Assembly: GCA_028386065.3 (NCBI GenBank)
Contig: JAKUCV010002376.1
Coordinates: forward strand, 1 to 64,000
Direction of reading: 5' to 3'
DNA: 64,000 bases
Source: Turnera subulata
Lineage: Eukaryota; Streptophyta; Magnoliopsida; Malpighiales; Passifloraceae
A program made the translations under genes and the position numbers. Below, in pieces: positions 1 through 11,600 of the stretch (its first letter is position 1; each line of letters starts with the position of its first letter). A model generated the notes under the pieces. The model was not told the DNA's origin, did no database searches, and was given only the letters and a program-made list of their open reading frames with translations.

Positions 1-10
1 GAGTCCATCG

Positions 11-180
11 CGCCTGGACTCGAGGCCACACCTTTTCAAGGGGCCTCAAGTCCAGGCGTGAGTGCCCTGATCGTGGGACTCGAGTCCACAACAGTCCACA
101 TGGACTCACACTGTTTCCGTTCACCAAACGTGGACTCGGGTCCAAGTCCACCCAAGTCCGCGTGGACTTGGTCCGAGTAC
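11..180. repeat. Cluster of inverted repeats (GGACTC/AAGTCC motifs), possibly a transposon end
   Basis: Positions 11-27 pair with 42-58 with 16 of 17 bases complementary around a 14-nt loop. Shorter palindromes follow: the 12-nt ggactcgagtcc near 76-87, and an 8-bp stem (aagtccac / gtggactt) near 142-167. The GC-rich word GGACTC/AAGTCC recurs in both orientations and is unlike the AT-rich DNA downstream. Subterminal repeats in both orientations are typical of some plant DNA transposons, but the window cuts the left side and I cannot identify a family. Function is unknown. Confidence 0.4.
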
Positions 181-366
181 CACGTACCAAACGCTACCTG
201 AGAGCCTGCAATGATACAACAACATGTCATCCTGACTTGAAATATATACTCATGTATTGCGCCAAGCATAGATCTTGCGCATATAGTTGAAAGAGATATG
301 AATTAGAACCATACCTCCAACTCCGTGGCTGAATTGAATTCATTTAAGTCTATTGGCTTATCCAAA

Positions 367-862
367 TCAGCAGTTGTCATACTTGCAACATGTTTCTTCA
401 TTAAGAGTCAGAGACAATATTAGCTTCAACATCCGGGACCTTAGCATTAGCATCCTCACAACGGGTTGGGAAACAGGTCCTGCACCATTCTCCTGCTCAG
501 ACACAACCGGTTCAACACCACAAATCTTTGCAGCACCCACACAACCAACACCGGCACTCTCTGCCACTGCGTTTTCAACAATTGTTGGCTCAACCGCTGA
601 CGTATCCTCAGCAGAAACAACCTCGGTTATGGCTACTTCTTCCATGAGGCTAGCGAATTCACTGTCCTCATTGTGCCAGATTGTTATTACCAAATCCAGT
701 TCCAGCTTCGTGGAAGTTAACCGAGATGAAGGATTCATAAACCAAGTAAACAAGGATCTTCAACTGGCAAGGGATTCTCCTGTTTGCACGTGGAAGGAAT
801 CGTGTGTGGATTTCTTGGAAATGGTAGTCAACAAGTTGTCTGTTTCCTTCCAAAAGAGGCAA
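367..862 (-). other. Unrecognised ORF remnants (two overlapping minus-strand frames)
   Basis: Two minus-strand frames (753-367 and 862-668) and a plus-strand frame (353-898) are open here. The minus frame of 128 aa is rich in Glu, Val and Ala in its middle. None has a motif I recognise. The overlap of open frames suggests composition-driven ORFs or a decayed transposon gene, perhaps linked to the inverted repeats just upstream. No splice structure or promoter is evident. I do not assign a function. Confidence 0.2.
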
Positions 863-899
863 CTCTGCAGGTCCTTGTGGTTTTTTTTATTGGGTTAAA

Positions 900-1684
900 T
901 TTAAGGAGGTAAAATTTGACAAGTTCACGTAATGAACCATCACCTCTTGATTTTTTCTTAAGACAAACCTTTGATGTTATCTCTATATATTACATTTTAT
1001 TTTCAAAATATTTTTTTATTTTTTAAATTCATTTTTTATACTTCTCAATCAATAATTAATTTCATTTCATCCTTACATTAAAAAATATAATTGAAGTTAG
1101 TGTCCTTCTTTTTTTTTTTGAACGGTAAGTTAGTGTCCTTCATCTAACATCCGAACTACCATGTTTTACCATGTTAATTCTACTACTTTGAAAAAAAAAA
1201 ATCATATCATATGTTACACTTATGCTGCTAATTTTATTATTCTTTGCGACTTATTTATTTCAGTAACAAAAATAAATTAAAGTAAAAAATTTAAAGAAAT
1301 TTTATTCTATAGGTAAATTTAATCATCAAGAAATCATATGAAAATATGATATGATATACAAATAATATTTATATCGTGGGGAAAATTGTGTAAAAGTAAA
1401 TGGATTTAAAATTAAGTCATTCCTATGATCCCATCAATTCTTCAATTCTTTCTTTTTAGCTGTTTCCTATCACCCCTTCAAAGATTGCAATTTGAAACGT
1501 TTATTACCAACGGCCTACCGCTTCATGAAGATATCTTCTAAAAAAATAAAATAAAAATTAAAACGGAAAACCCGTTTGTAAATTGTAACCCTTCTTTCTT
1601 CTTCAATTGATTTAGCCGAAAACAAAGAGAACCATAGAAGCGAAGACAAATAGCATAGACAAATAGAGACAAATAGACTTCATC
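900..1684. other. AT-rich intergenic / 5' flanking region of gene A
   Basis: No gene is seen. The stretch is strongly AT-rich with several A and T runs. The last 90 bases before the gene A ATG contain a short stretch (gatttagccga, near 1609) also found upstream of gene B (near 48951), suggesting a shared 5' UTR. Promoter elements cannot be fixed from sequence alone. Confidence 0.45.
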
Positions 1685-4600
1685 ATGGCTCCGAGAGGAA
1701 GACCCACCACCCGTAAAACCTCGATCCGATACATAGGCGTCAGGAAGAGATCGGGTGGCCGGTACGGCGCGGATATCCGCGACCCGGGAAAAAAAACCCG
1801 GGTCTGGCTTGGCACTTTTGACACTGCCGAGGAGGCCGCGCGTGCTTATGATGCGGCTTCTCGCGAGTTCCGCGGAGCCAAGGCCAAGACCAACTTCCCT
1901 GCGGTGACTGAGCGGAATCCTATCGCCAACGCCAAGACCCCACGGTTGAGGAGGAGGAGCAAAGGAAACCGCCGCTGGAAACGCGGGGGTGAGCTGCAGT
2001 GCCGTTTGTTTGAATTTCGCTTTCATAACAAAATCTAATTTTTGTATTAAAATTTGAATTGCCAATGTGCGTTGCTTAACAAGCTCGATAATTAGTTTTT
2101 GACTACGGCTTGTTACGTGCAGGTCGATCCCACAACGACTTGGCTCGGCCGTCGTCTGATATTGGTAAAACCGACCATGGTAGGTGCCTCAAGTCATCTC
2201 ATTAGCGTCCACTTGTTCTACTAGTTTGGTAGGAGGCTGAACTTAGTACGAATCCTTTCCTTGCAGCTATTACACGAGTAAATTGGCTTTTCTTTTTTTT
2301 TGTTTTAATTTGCAGATGATAGTTGCAGAACTGTAAAACGTCAACATCAAGTTGTCCGTGCAGTTAAACTTGGAGATACCCTGAAACGCTGCCAAAAAAG
2401 AGCTAGAAGTGGCGAAGACCACGAGAAACTGCAACTTCATAAAGTAAGGATTGGATTTGAACATGCTCACTCCCAAAGTACTATTTCTTGTTTGTTCTGT
2501 TTAACTGATATATCCGTTTGAATTATTCTCCCAGAAAAGCAAAGGTCTTATTCTACAAGAAAATGTGGAGTTGAAAAGCCTTGGATTTTCCCAAAATGCC
2601 TCATCACATGAAGAACGTTTCCATTCTGCCACTGTGGAAAGTAAGAGAGAGCATCCCAAGAACACTGAACAACGTTGTGTAAGTGTTGTTTTATTTGGGT
2701 TAACGAAATTACTAATTTATAATGATTACCAAGGTAGATGCTTCATATCAAGCGGAATTAAAGTTGGCAATCTGCTGTAACAGAAAATGAAAAGCATGGG
2801 ACCAGATGTGCTATTAACCCTTTTTTTTTTAAAAAATATATTTTTACTTTCTGCGTTTGTGTTTTTCTCCTCTGTTGTATGTGCATTAGCTCAGTCGTGC
2901 TTAGGTTATTGGATGAGGACCTTTTGCTCAAACATTTTCTTTTGTTCTTGCCGCTGGGAATTAATTTCTGTTTGATGCTTTCCTTTTATACCTAGTTATC
3001 TAATGTAAGTTTCTGTCTCATTTAGTTTTTCTATGAAAGTAGGTCAAAGAGATTTCTGCATTTAGCTACTAGCACTAGGTTGTTGCAGATGCCTCTTCCC
3101 TTTTTGGAGCTTTCTGCTTCAGAAAAGCTGGCTCACCCATTCTTTTCTTTCCAAGTAAACATTATGAACTTTAGTGATTCTTCAGTTTTGGTTGGTGATG
3201 TTCCTTTTGACAGAAAATGGTGCTTTATGCGGCTGACCTTGATCGAGATACAACAATACTTCAAAAGCTATTTCCCCACAGAGGTATTGAATTTTAACCT
3301 TTAATAATACTGCTCCTACTATAGAGAAATCTGACAAAATGTTTCATGCAATTTCAACTGGAATAGCTGGAAATGTTGTCTTGGTACTTCGTATGTAGTT
3401 TCTTCTTTCCTCTGATGCATTCCTCAAAATGCATTTCACTGATAACACCGTAGAAAGATATCCCCAGGTGTTTGACTACAATGGGAACCCCTAACTACAC
3501 CTTGTTCATATCTATACTCTGACTTAATGTGGTAGTCAATTGTCCAAAGATAATCACAGGCTCCAAAAGCATCATAGTGACAACACCTTTCTTCCTTCTC
3601 TGTCTCATTTCTTTTTTCTTTTCCTTGACCACACCACCTGGTCTAGATGTAGATGATGAGAGTTTGTGATGACTTGATCTAGATGCAAGATTCAAGGCTG
3701 TAGCCTATAGGTTTTAGGTTACCTTTTTTTTTTCTTTTTAATACTAGAAGAGCATCCTAGCGGGCCGCCAGGCTAATCTCTTCCCATGGCTTGATGCGTC
3801 GCCCTTGTGAGGCGGGACCACTAACAACAACACATTTTCCGTACACCTGCTCCCACATGAACTGAAACCTTAGACCTTGGGGTTCAAGGGAAATGCAGCA
3901 TGTTACCGCTGCACTCAATGCTAGTTAGTTCGGTTTTAGTTTTTTTTGCGTGTTGAAATCAATAACAATCTGGATCTAAAATGATTTTTCATGCATCACA
4001 TTTTTTGTAATATATTGGGTTCGTGTTGATACTTTGTGAAGTAATGTGGAGGATGCATCCTAGTTGATGTTGGAGGCAACTTGATAGCTTTTGTTATTTG
4101 TTTAAATTACAAAATGGAAAGTGTGATTGGAATATAATAAGTCAAGCACATATGCATTTTATTTGTTAGACCAGTGGTATATGCACGAGATTTCTCTGAA
4201 ATTTAGTGTTTGCAGCCTTCGTCACTTTAGCGTATGCAAATGAAAAACAACTCTTTGTGGTCGCGGTGTACGCTTTAAAGATTGTCAGTTGGTTTAAGGG
4301 AGATGCAGGACGCCTTACCACTACACCCAATGCTAGTTGGTTAGGTTTTAGGTTACCTGGCATGTTGAAATCAATAAACAATCCAGATCTAAAATGATTT
4401 TTCACGCATCACACTTTTTCTAACATATTGGGTTCATGTTGATACTTTGTGAAGTAATTTGTAGGATGCAGTGTTATTGATTTTGGAGGTGACTTGATAG
4501 CTTTTTTTTATTTGTTTAAATTACAAAATGGAAAGTGTGATTGGAATATATTAAGTCTGAGTACAGATGCACTTTTTTTGTTGCACCGGTGGTATATGCA

Positions 4601-7600
4601 CGAGATTTCTCTGAAATTTATTTTTTGCAGCCTTTATCACTTTATTGTATACAAGTGAAAATGAACTCTTTGTGGCCCCGGTGTACACTTTAAAGATTAC
4701 TGGGATGGATTGAGTCTTGCAGAGATGACTAATCTTTGGGAATGGAGACCTTGAATGAGCTACGGCCAGCTCCTAGCCTACCAAAAAGCCAATCAAAAGC
4801 TTTTTGTTAAGTATAAGTTTGTCAATAGCCAAAAGCAATTTATGAGTGAGAGCAAGTATATAAACAAAGGAGTCTTCTAGGGGCATTGTTGACTAAAATT
4901 TTTTAGCATGATAAATCAGAATCTTCCTTAGTTTGCTGAATTTGTACTAGTAAAACTTCTAACAGAAACCACTGTAAGGAAACTCCAGAGAGAGCCTAAA
5001 CATGTAATACTATAACAATGTAAGAGGAAACACTTGTCTTGTTTGATTCTGATTAGACCTAGTGAAGTTGGATTTCTATGAGCTTTCAGAAAGCTTCTTT
5101 GTCCGTGTCTATGGCTCATGTCATGAAGAATGTATTCTCTATTGTTGTTCTTTCTTAGACGTCATGCTAATGCACTGTTTTGGTATGCTGACAGTTTCTA
5201 TTTGTTGAATTACCGACTGTATAACTATTACTTCTATGATCTGAATGTCAATTAATTTCTATAACATTTGACTACCATGTTGCGTTCATTATTTTCTGTC
5301 CAGGTCAGCAATGCTCACATTCATTGATTTTGGGAGTAGTCCCTCAGATTTTTTTTTGAGGTGACCACTATTTTTCCCGTTACAGCTTAGTTAAAGCTGT
5401 TATTCATTTTCTTTTTTGGTCGAAACCGAGATAGTGTTATATTAATGTACCTCAAAACATGTACAAAACAGGGTTTAGCCCATGTGTCTCATATGCTCTT
5501 CCAAAACACTTTTAATACTATCAGGAGGTTGAGTAAGAATATTAGACACAAAAGAATTGTTGGGAGCCAATGAAGCCAAAAAGTGAGCCCTTTTGTTGGC
5601 CTCCCTATTTACAAAATTATTGGACCAAAAGTTATGTGCTTCTAACAAAACCCTAATGTCTTCAGCAATCTTCTCATAGTCTCCTTATTCGTATCCTCCA
5701 TGAGCCAGTGCACCAAAGCTTGTGCATCTGACTCCAAAACCAAAAGCTGCATATCTTATTCTGTGGCTAATTGTAAGCCCCTCCAGATAGCTAACAAATC
5801 AGCTGACCCTATTTATTTTCTGGCCAGAAAAAGAAGAAAATTTTGCATAATAGAATGATTTGACAAGAGGTGTATTTTTGTTTCTTTTAGTCTTTGAACA
5901 AGGACGTTCAAATTGGCGTGGGATGTTGGGAGTTACTGGGAGATTTGATCCCCTTGTTTTGTGGGCGGAGGTGAAGGACGCTTACAGCGTGGATTTAGTC
6001 TCATTCAGTGCTTTGCCTGTGAATAAACACATGGAGAAAGATGGATGGCATAGCAATTGTACGAAAAAGAAATTGGAGCGAGCTTTGGTAAACTTTCAAT
6101 GTCAAAATGCTGTATTGGAAGCAGAAATTGACCAAGTTAAATGTAGGCTTGGTAGCAATCAACATGTTTCTCAAGAATGTGTAAGTTTTCTACCTTCCCC
6201 TTTGAACTATGAATCTGAAAAATTATGTTGCAGGTTGATGGCTTGTTGGTTGTCCTGCTTGCTTCTCTTATTATATTTCTATTGTTTAGATGTCTATTGC
6301 GCTTTCTAGTTTCTGACCACTGATTACCAATCAGGATTAGTGTTTCATTATTTTAGCTGGTGGTCATGACCGTTGACTGATGGCTCCAGCAGTGTATGAA
6401 AGATATTAGTTGTTGTGGCTGTTCAAGGTTCATTATGTGTCAATGATCAACTATCATTTGCAAAGCACGATTAGTGTCTTATACTTTCTTTAATTGTATT
6501 AAAAAAATGAAAAGACTTACGTTTTGTGAAGTGTCAAGATAACTTTGTTTTTTTTTAATCACAAACATCCTCTCCTTCCATGCGCTGTATAGTCTGGGGA
6601 TTGGTAAATGTTCTGCAATAATTTTCTGTAGTGCATTTATGTCTTGAATTCGCAGGCGAAATTGGAGCAGAAGCCAGATATTTGTGGGACTCTCCCAGTC
6701 GACTGCATTGCGCACATCATCTCCTTTACATCCCCTCAGGATGTATGTCGATTGTCACTTGTTTGCCATGAATTTTGTGCGGCTGCAGGGATGGATGCTG
6801 TGTGGGAGAGATTTCTGCCATCTGATTATGACGATGACAATATTCTGCATACAAACTCTTTCTCATCGGCAAAGGAAAAGTTTGATAATCTTTGTCACAA
6901 ATCTGTCTTTCTAAATGACGGCTCCATGGTAAGCAATTTTCCTTTGATTCTGTTTGATTTGTTTTTTGTTACTGTTCTGCCCATGAAATCTCAATAAGGG
7001 AGATTATCAATTGTTTATTGTTAGACGGATGCTTCTTTTTTACTCTTGCTTCTCATTTCTGTCTCCTCTATTTTTTTTTGTTTTAAAATGATCTATTTTT
7101 CCACGATGCAGTCTTTTGTTGACAGACAGACCGGGAAAAAATGTTTGCTGATATGGGATTCTGAACTTAATAGATGGTTAGTACTCTAGTGTTCTATATT
7201 ATTTAGTCATGCGCATGATTCCATTTTCTTGATGAAGTTTTTACTTTTTGTTAAGCCATTGTGGTCTTAGTTAACATATTTTGGAAATTAATGGCAATTT
7301 TTTTTTTTTCTCAAGTGTCACGGGTGAACGGCTAAGTTTGGGTGTGAGTATGGTCGGGTTTGAGTGCAAAGTTCTGTCGCCTAAAACTACTTATGTTGCC
7401 TACCTTGTGTATAATTTGCTCGAATCCAGTTATGGTCCTGAGTTTACAGGGATAGAGTTATTTCGTCATGAAGGAACTGGTAGTAGAGGATTGGGCCATG
7501 TATTGCTGGAACCTCCAGAAGATATGGATGAAATGCCTCGGGAGAGACCTGATGGTTGGAAGGAGATGGTGATGGGCGAGTTCTTCAATGATTATGGAGA

Positions 7601-7724
7601 CTCTGGGGCTAGAATTGAGTGGCGTGTTTGGTTAGTTGATGATGAGCATAATATTTCCCCTATGATACATGGCTTTCTTTTGCGTGGAATTGAATTTAGA
7701 CCCAAGGTTGACGATTTTTCCTAA
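1685..7724 (+). CDS. Gene A: AP2/ERF-like domain + F-box + PP2 (Nictaba-like) lectin fusion, nine-exon model
   Basis: Exons by GT-AG inspection: 1685-2003, 2123-2179, 2316-2443, 2535-2678, 3214-3283, 5891-6180, 6656-6928, 7112-7176, 7316-7724. Phases agree throughout, giving 1755 nt and 584 aa. Residues 13-71 form an AP2/ERF-like domain ([30 protein letters not shown]), followed by an Arg/Lys-rich tail that could be a nuclear signal. Residues about 107-336 are novel; exon 6 (about 240-336) ends in a Leu/Gln coiled-coil-like segment. An F-box lies at about 349-395 ([12 protein letters not shown]...VCRLSLVC). The C-terminal PP2 domain (about 455-580) has [26 protein letters not shown] and GIEFRPK. 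By family knowledge an F-box recruits SCF ubiquitin ligase and PP2/Nictaba domains bind glycans; a nuclear role is inference. The 2.6-kb intron between exons 5 and 6 could instead separate two genes. The donor of exon 1 (gtttgt) and the acceptor of exon 9 (caag) are weak, so those edges are less sure. Confidence 0.65.
3708..3940 (-). mobile_element. SINE-like element in the gene A intron
   Basis: On the minus strand the element ends in an A-rich tail (T-rich at 3723-3740 on the plus strand) after about 200 nt. Its left flank is the 15-mer taggttttaggttac (3708-3722); the right flank here is decayed. The orthologous copy in gene B keeps both 15-bp flanks, which supports a target-site duplication. 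A possible degenerate pol III box lies near the right end. Family unknown. Confidence 0.45.
3886..4705 (+). repeat. Tandem duplication inside the long intron of gene A, period about 410 bp
   Basis: The stretch starting aaggg at 3886 recurs at 4296 with the same order of landmarks (the aatgctagtt motif, a poly-T, the aaattacaaaatgg segment, then ctttaaagatt). The first unit begins inside the SINE-like element, so the duplication is younger than the SINE. Gene B carries the same doubled structure (period 413 bp) and gene C has a single unit. Confidence 0.65.
5412..5810 (-). mobile_element. 5'-truncated LINE fragment (RNase H region) in the gene A intron
   Basis: A 399-bp insertion is absent from the equivalent introns of genes B and C, which read straight through. 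It is flanked by near-identical 10-mers attcattttc (5402-5411) and atttattttc (5811-5820), and starts with a T-run on the plus strand, the mark of a minus-strand poly-A tail. The minus strand translates to a decayed RNase H-like end ([14 protein letters not shown]) with several stops. It is a dead insertion specific to gene A. Confidence 0.65.
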
Positions 7725-7828
7725 CCTATAGTTATATTTCTTGATGGAAGATTGCCATCACTGTTGCCTGGAAGTTGGGAGAGACTGCTGTTTCCATCGC
7801 TTTTCCTGCTATATTATTTATCTCTCAT

Positions 7829-7845
7829 CCCGCATAATATGCGGG
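7829..7845. other. Conserved 3' flank palindrome (cccgcataatatgcggg)
   Basis: A perfect 17-nt palindrome with a one-base centre lies about 105 bp after the gene A stop. The same position after other PP2 copies carries closely similar inverted repeats: 54433-54449 (gene B), 16275-16291, 56147-56163 and about 57476-57492. It could form a hairpin in the 3' UTR or mark a 3'-end processing site. Its role is unknown. Confidence 0.5.
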
Positions 7846-8600
7846 TTGCATTTGTTAAAAGTATTTGTAACTCATTTAAATGTTGTGTTTTCATAATAAG
7901 TATTATTATCTTTGTACCAATTGTAACATTTGTTATAGTGTTATAAATTATAGGCTAAATTTTATTTTACACACATTTAATTTTGTAATGGTTTCATTTT
8001 GGCCATTTATATAATTTTGGTATCATTCACCCTATTTAACTTTTGAATTGATTTTTTTTTTTGGTCAAAGTTTTGAATTGATATCAATTTGGAAACCGAG
8101 TTATGACACCGTTAATTGGCGCCTCAGGGCGTGAGACTTGCATAACAAAACCATACTGTTCGTTATATAATCTGATTTTTTTTTTCTTTGGTTTTAATAT
8201 TTTTACAATTAATATAACATTCAGATTCTCAACCGAAAAATCTCTTTCCCCACAATCCTTAACAACCTTAGTCCGAAGTTGAATACACTCATGTACTGAA
8301 TTGTATTTCCAAACGATTTCGCTAAAATAATGAGGATGGCAAGGATAAAATAGTTCTTGTTTCATAATAAAAATAATAAAAGAATAACAGTTGTCGCAAT
8401 TTGGATGGTTGCATTTTCTATATCCTTCTTTCATAGCAATCCCAATACTTTGGTTTTGTTGTTCCGAAGCTTATACTTTGCTCACTTGATTGCTTTCCCC
8501 ACAATCCCTAACAACCTTATGGTTTCAAAAAAAAAATTGCTTGAATATAATCTTATTTCACTCTCAACACTGTAGACTCAACAGATACCAAACCATCCAA
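7846..8600. other. Intergenic AT-rich DNA after gene A
   Basis: No gene seen. Short open frames on both strands have no recognisable motif. The stretch ends at the left target-site duplication of LINE 1. Confidence 0.5.
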
Positions 8601-8689
8601 TGTAAAGACAGTTTTCTTTTTTTGGTCTCAAACCGAACTCATATATTTATAATATATGCAAATACAAACAGAGCTACAAAAGAAAAGTT

Positions 8690-11600
8690 CTATCCACTCT
8701 TATCATCCTCCAGTAGCTTTAAAATACCAGGAGGGGGAGGGTACAAAAAGGTAATACCAGGTTTAAAATTGGCTGCTAACAATGACAGTTGTGTAGCTAC
8801 AGAGTTGGCTTCACTCTGTACAAGGGCAAAAGATATACAAATAAAACGATGAAGCTCAGACAAAAAGGATGTTGCAATGATATCCAAGCAATCATCCTGA
8901 TGTGATATCTCTGAAGCCCATTCAATGCCCTCCTGTGCGCAAGACTCCACTTCCAGGTTAGGGATATTGAATTCCTTTGCAGCATGTAGTACATGTAGAC
9001 ACGCCCATCTACACGCCTGTGAATAAGAACAAGAACCTAAGTTGGCAACAAAGCCACCCATCCAATCCCCATTCCAGTTGCGCAAGACACCACCTATGCA
9101 CATTTGTTGATAAGGAACATCATCACGCACTGCAAAATTACACTTAACTCTACCCACATCCGGTGGTGACCAACATACCAAGCTGGACTGGATTGAGCTT
9201 TTACTCAGGCCACCTGCCTTAATGCCATGACATGCACGACTATAACTGCAAGTGGTGCCAATAATAGTTTGCACTGGATTGCAGACTGGCGCTTCATCAG
9301 GGTCAAAAAGACGTTGATTTCGCCACTTCCACAAAAGCCAACACGCAACCACAAAAATATAGGACCAATTCAAACCTTTAATATAAGCATCAGTTTTGCA
9401 GAGATTTTTTTTGATCCACAGAATGGGCTCAAGTATGAAGAAATCTTGAGGGATATGACTTCCTAGAAGGGCCAACGCAGATATCTTTTGCAAAGACACA
9501 GTCTCGCACCACATGTATAGATGATTCCACCCCCTAAAGGCAAGCATTACATGTAGGATCAGTGGTGATATGTCTCACCACTCGGAGATGGTTAGTCAGT
9601 AATCTATCATGAGCTAAGAGCCATAGAAAGGAACTTAATCTTCGTGGGCCTTTCCACTTTCATATTGCCTTCCACACCGCATCAGTGTTCTGCCCTGTAT
9701 CTTCCTCTAAGACATCATAAGCTGACTTTGTAGAGAAACATCCCTGAGAATCAGCTCTCCAAAGTGCAACATCCGAACCTTCCATTCCAGTTGGTGGAGA
9801 CATCAAGTCCAATGCCCCAATAGTCGCAGCCATCATAAAGGGATTTATGGTTTCCCAACGCCAATTGCCATCTGGAGTCACCATTTGCGCTACAGTCAAG
9901 TTCAGCATGGAGTCCGGAATGGGTGTGGTAGTTTGTTGTACCAGGGGTTCAAATCCATTGAGCCACCGGTCTCTCCAAAACAAAACAGAATTGCCATCCT
10001 TGATTTCCCATTCTAGACAATCCTTGAAACTAGGCCAAACAGCCCTTAAAGCACGCCATGTCCCTGACCCATCTTTGTGAACCCATTTGTTAGCCCACGC
10101 ATCAAGGGAGTTTAGATATTTCTTCCTAAAAATTCTGACCCACAATACTTCAGGCTGAGTGAGAATTTTCCAAATCAATTTCATCAAGCACGCATCGTTA
10201 CAATACCGTATTTTACGCAAACCAATACCACTACAATCTGTTGGTTCACACAATTTCTCCCAATTAATAAGGTGGATCCTGCGCTGTTAGTCGCAAGAGC
10301 CCCATACAAACTTGCGACAGATACTGTCCAATCTATCACATACCGAGCGAGGCAGTCGGACAGTTTGCATTGCGTAAACTGGGAGAGCAGCAATAACTGT
10401 CTTGGTAAGAATGATCCTGCCTGCCAAAGAGAGATGATTAGCTTTCCATCCATTCAATCTCTGTTGCGCACGGTCAATGATGAATGAATACGTTCCCTTC
10501 GTCACCCTTGAGTGAATAAGGGGCATGCCAAGATGTCTGCCCAGGTCACTAGTAAGCTTAAAACCAAACTCACCACTCAAAGTTGTCGCGGTCTCTTTTG
10601 ACATGTTATTTGAGAAACAGATAAGAGACTTCTCCTTGCTTACTTTCTGTCCAGATAGGAGGCAAAAATTGTCTAGGCAATCTGATACAATTCTCGCTTG
10701 TGATAAACTCTCCTCTGCAAAAAGTAATAAATCATCGGCGAAGAATAAGTGGGATACCTTCGGGCCACTCTTGCTCATTTTCATTGGGATCTAGTCTCGC
10801 CTTCTCACAGCTTGGTTAATAAGGTGACCCAATCTCTCCATGCACAAGACAAAGAGGTATGGAGATATTGGGTCGCCTTGTCTAATACCACGAGATGGAC
10901 GAAACGATGTATCTGCTGCTCTATTCCAGCACACTTGTAACCGGGATGTCGTGATGCATCTCATAATGATATCAATGAGTTTAGAATCAAAGCCCGCTAC
11001 CACCAAAGTATCCTGAATAAAGGACCAACGAAGTCGGTCGTAAGCCTTCTCCAGGTCTATTTTGATAGCCATCCAACCCGATTTCCCTTTCTTCTTCCTC
11101 ATCACATGCATAGCCTCCTGGGCTACAATTATATTATCTGAAATTAACCTGCCCGGAACGAAGCTACTTTGATTCGGTGCCACCAGTTCATGCAACAGAG
11201 GCTTCATTCGATTTACAATGATCTTTGTAATGACTTTATAAATTACATTACAAAGACCTATCGGATGGAATTGGGTTATTCTTTTGGGCTTCTCCAATTT
11301 GGGCAGTAGGACTATTAAGGTAGAATTTAGCCTTTCATCCCAAAACCCGGTTTCAAAAATCTGCTTGACTAGATCAAAAACTTTCGGGCCTACTGTCTCC
11401 CATTGAGACTGGTAAAATAAGGCATGAAGGCCATCTGGCCCTGGTGCCTTTAATGGGCCTAATTGAAACATACAACCCTTGACTTTCTCCATTGAAATCC
11501 GGCTATTCAAGATGTCCAGCCTCTCTTGACTTATTACGGGGAAATCATTCTGAATTGGAATAATAACACAAGAAGGCCCTTCCTCCATGAACAGTTTCTG

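Noticed and set aside
1685..2038. Stand-alone 117-aa AP2/ERF gene
   Set aside because: The frame does run to a stop at 2036-2038, but the exon 1 donor is at a matching place in all three copies, and downstream exons continue in phase. I keep it as an alternative rather than a separate gene.
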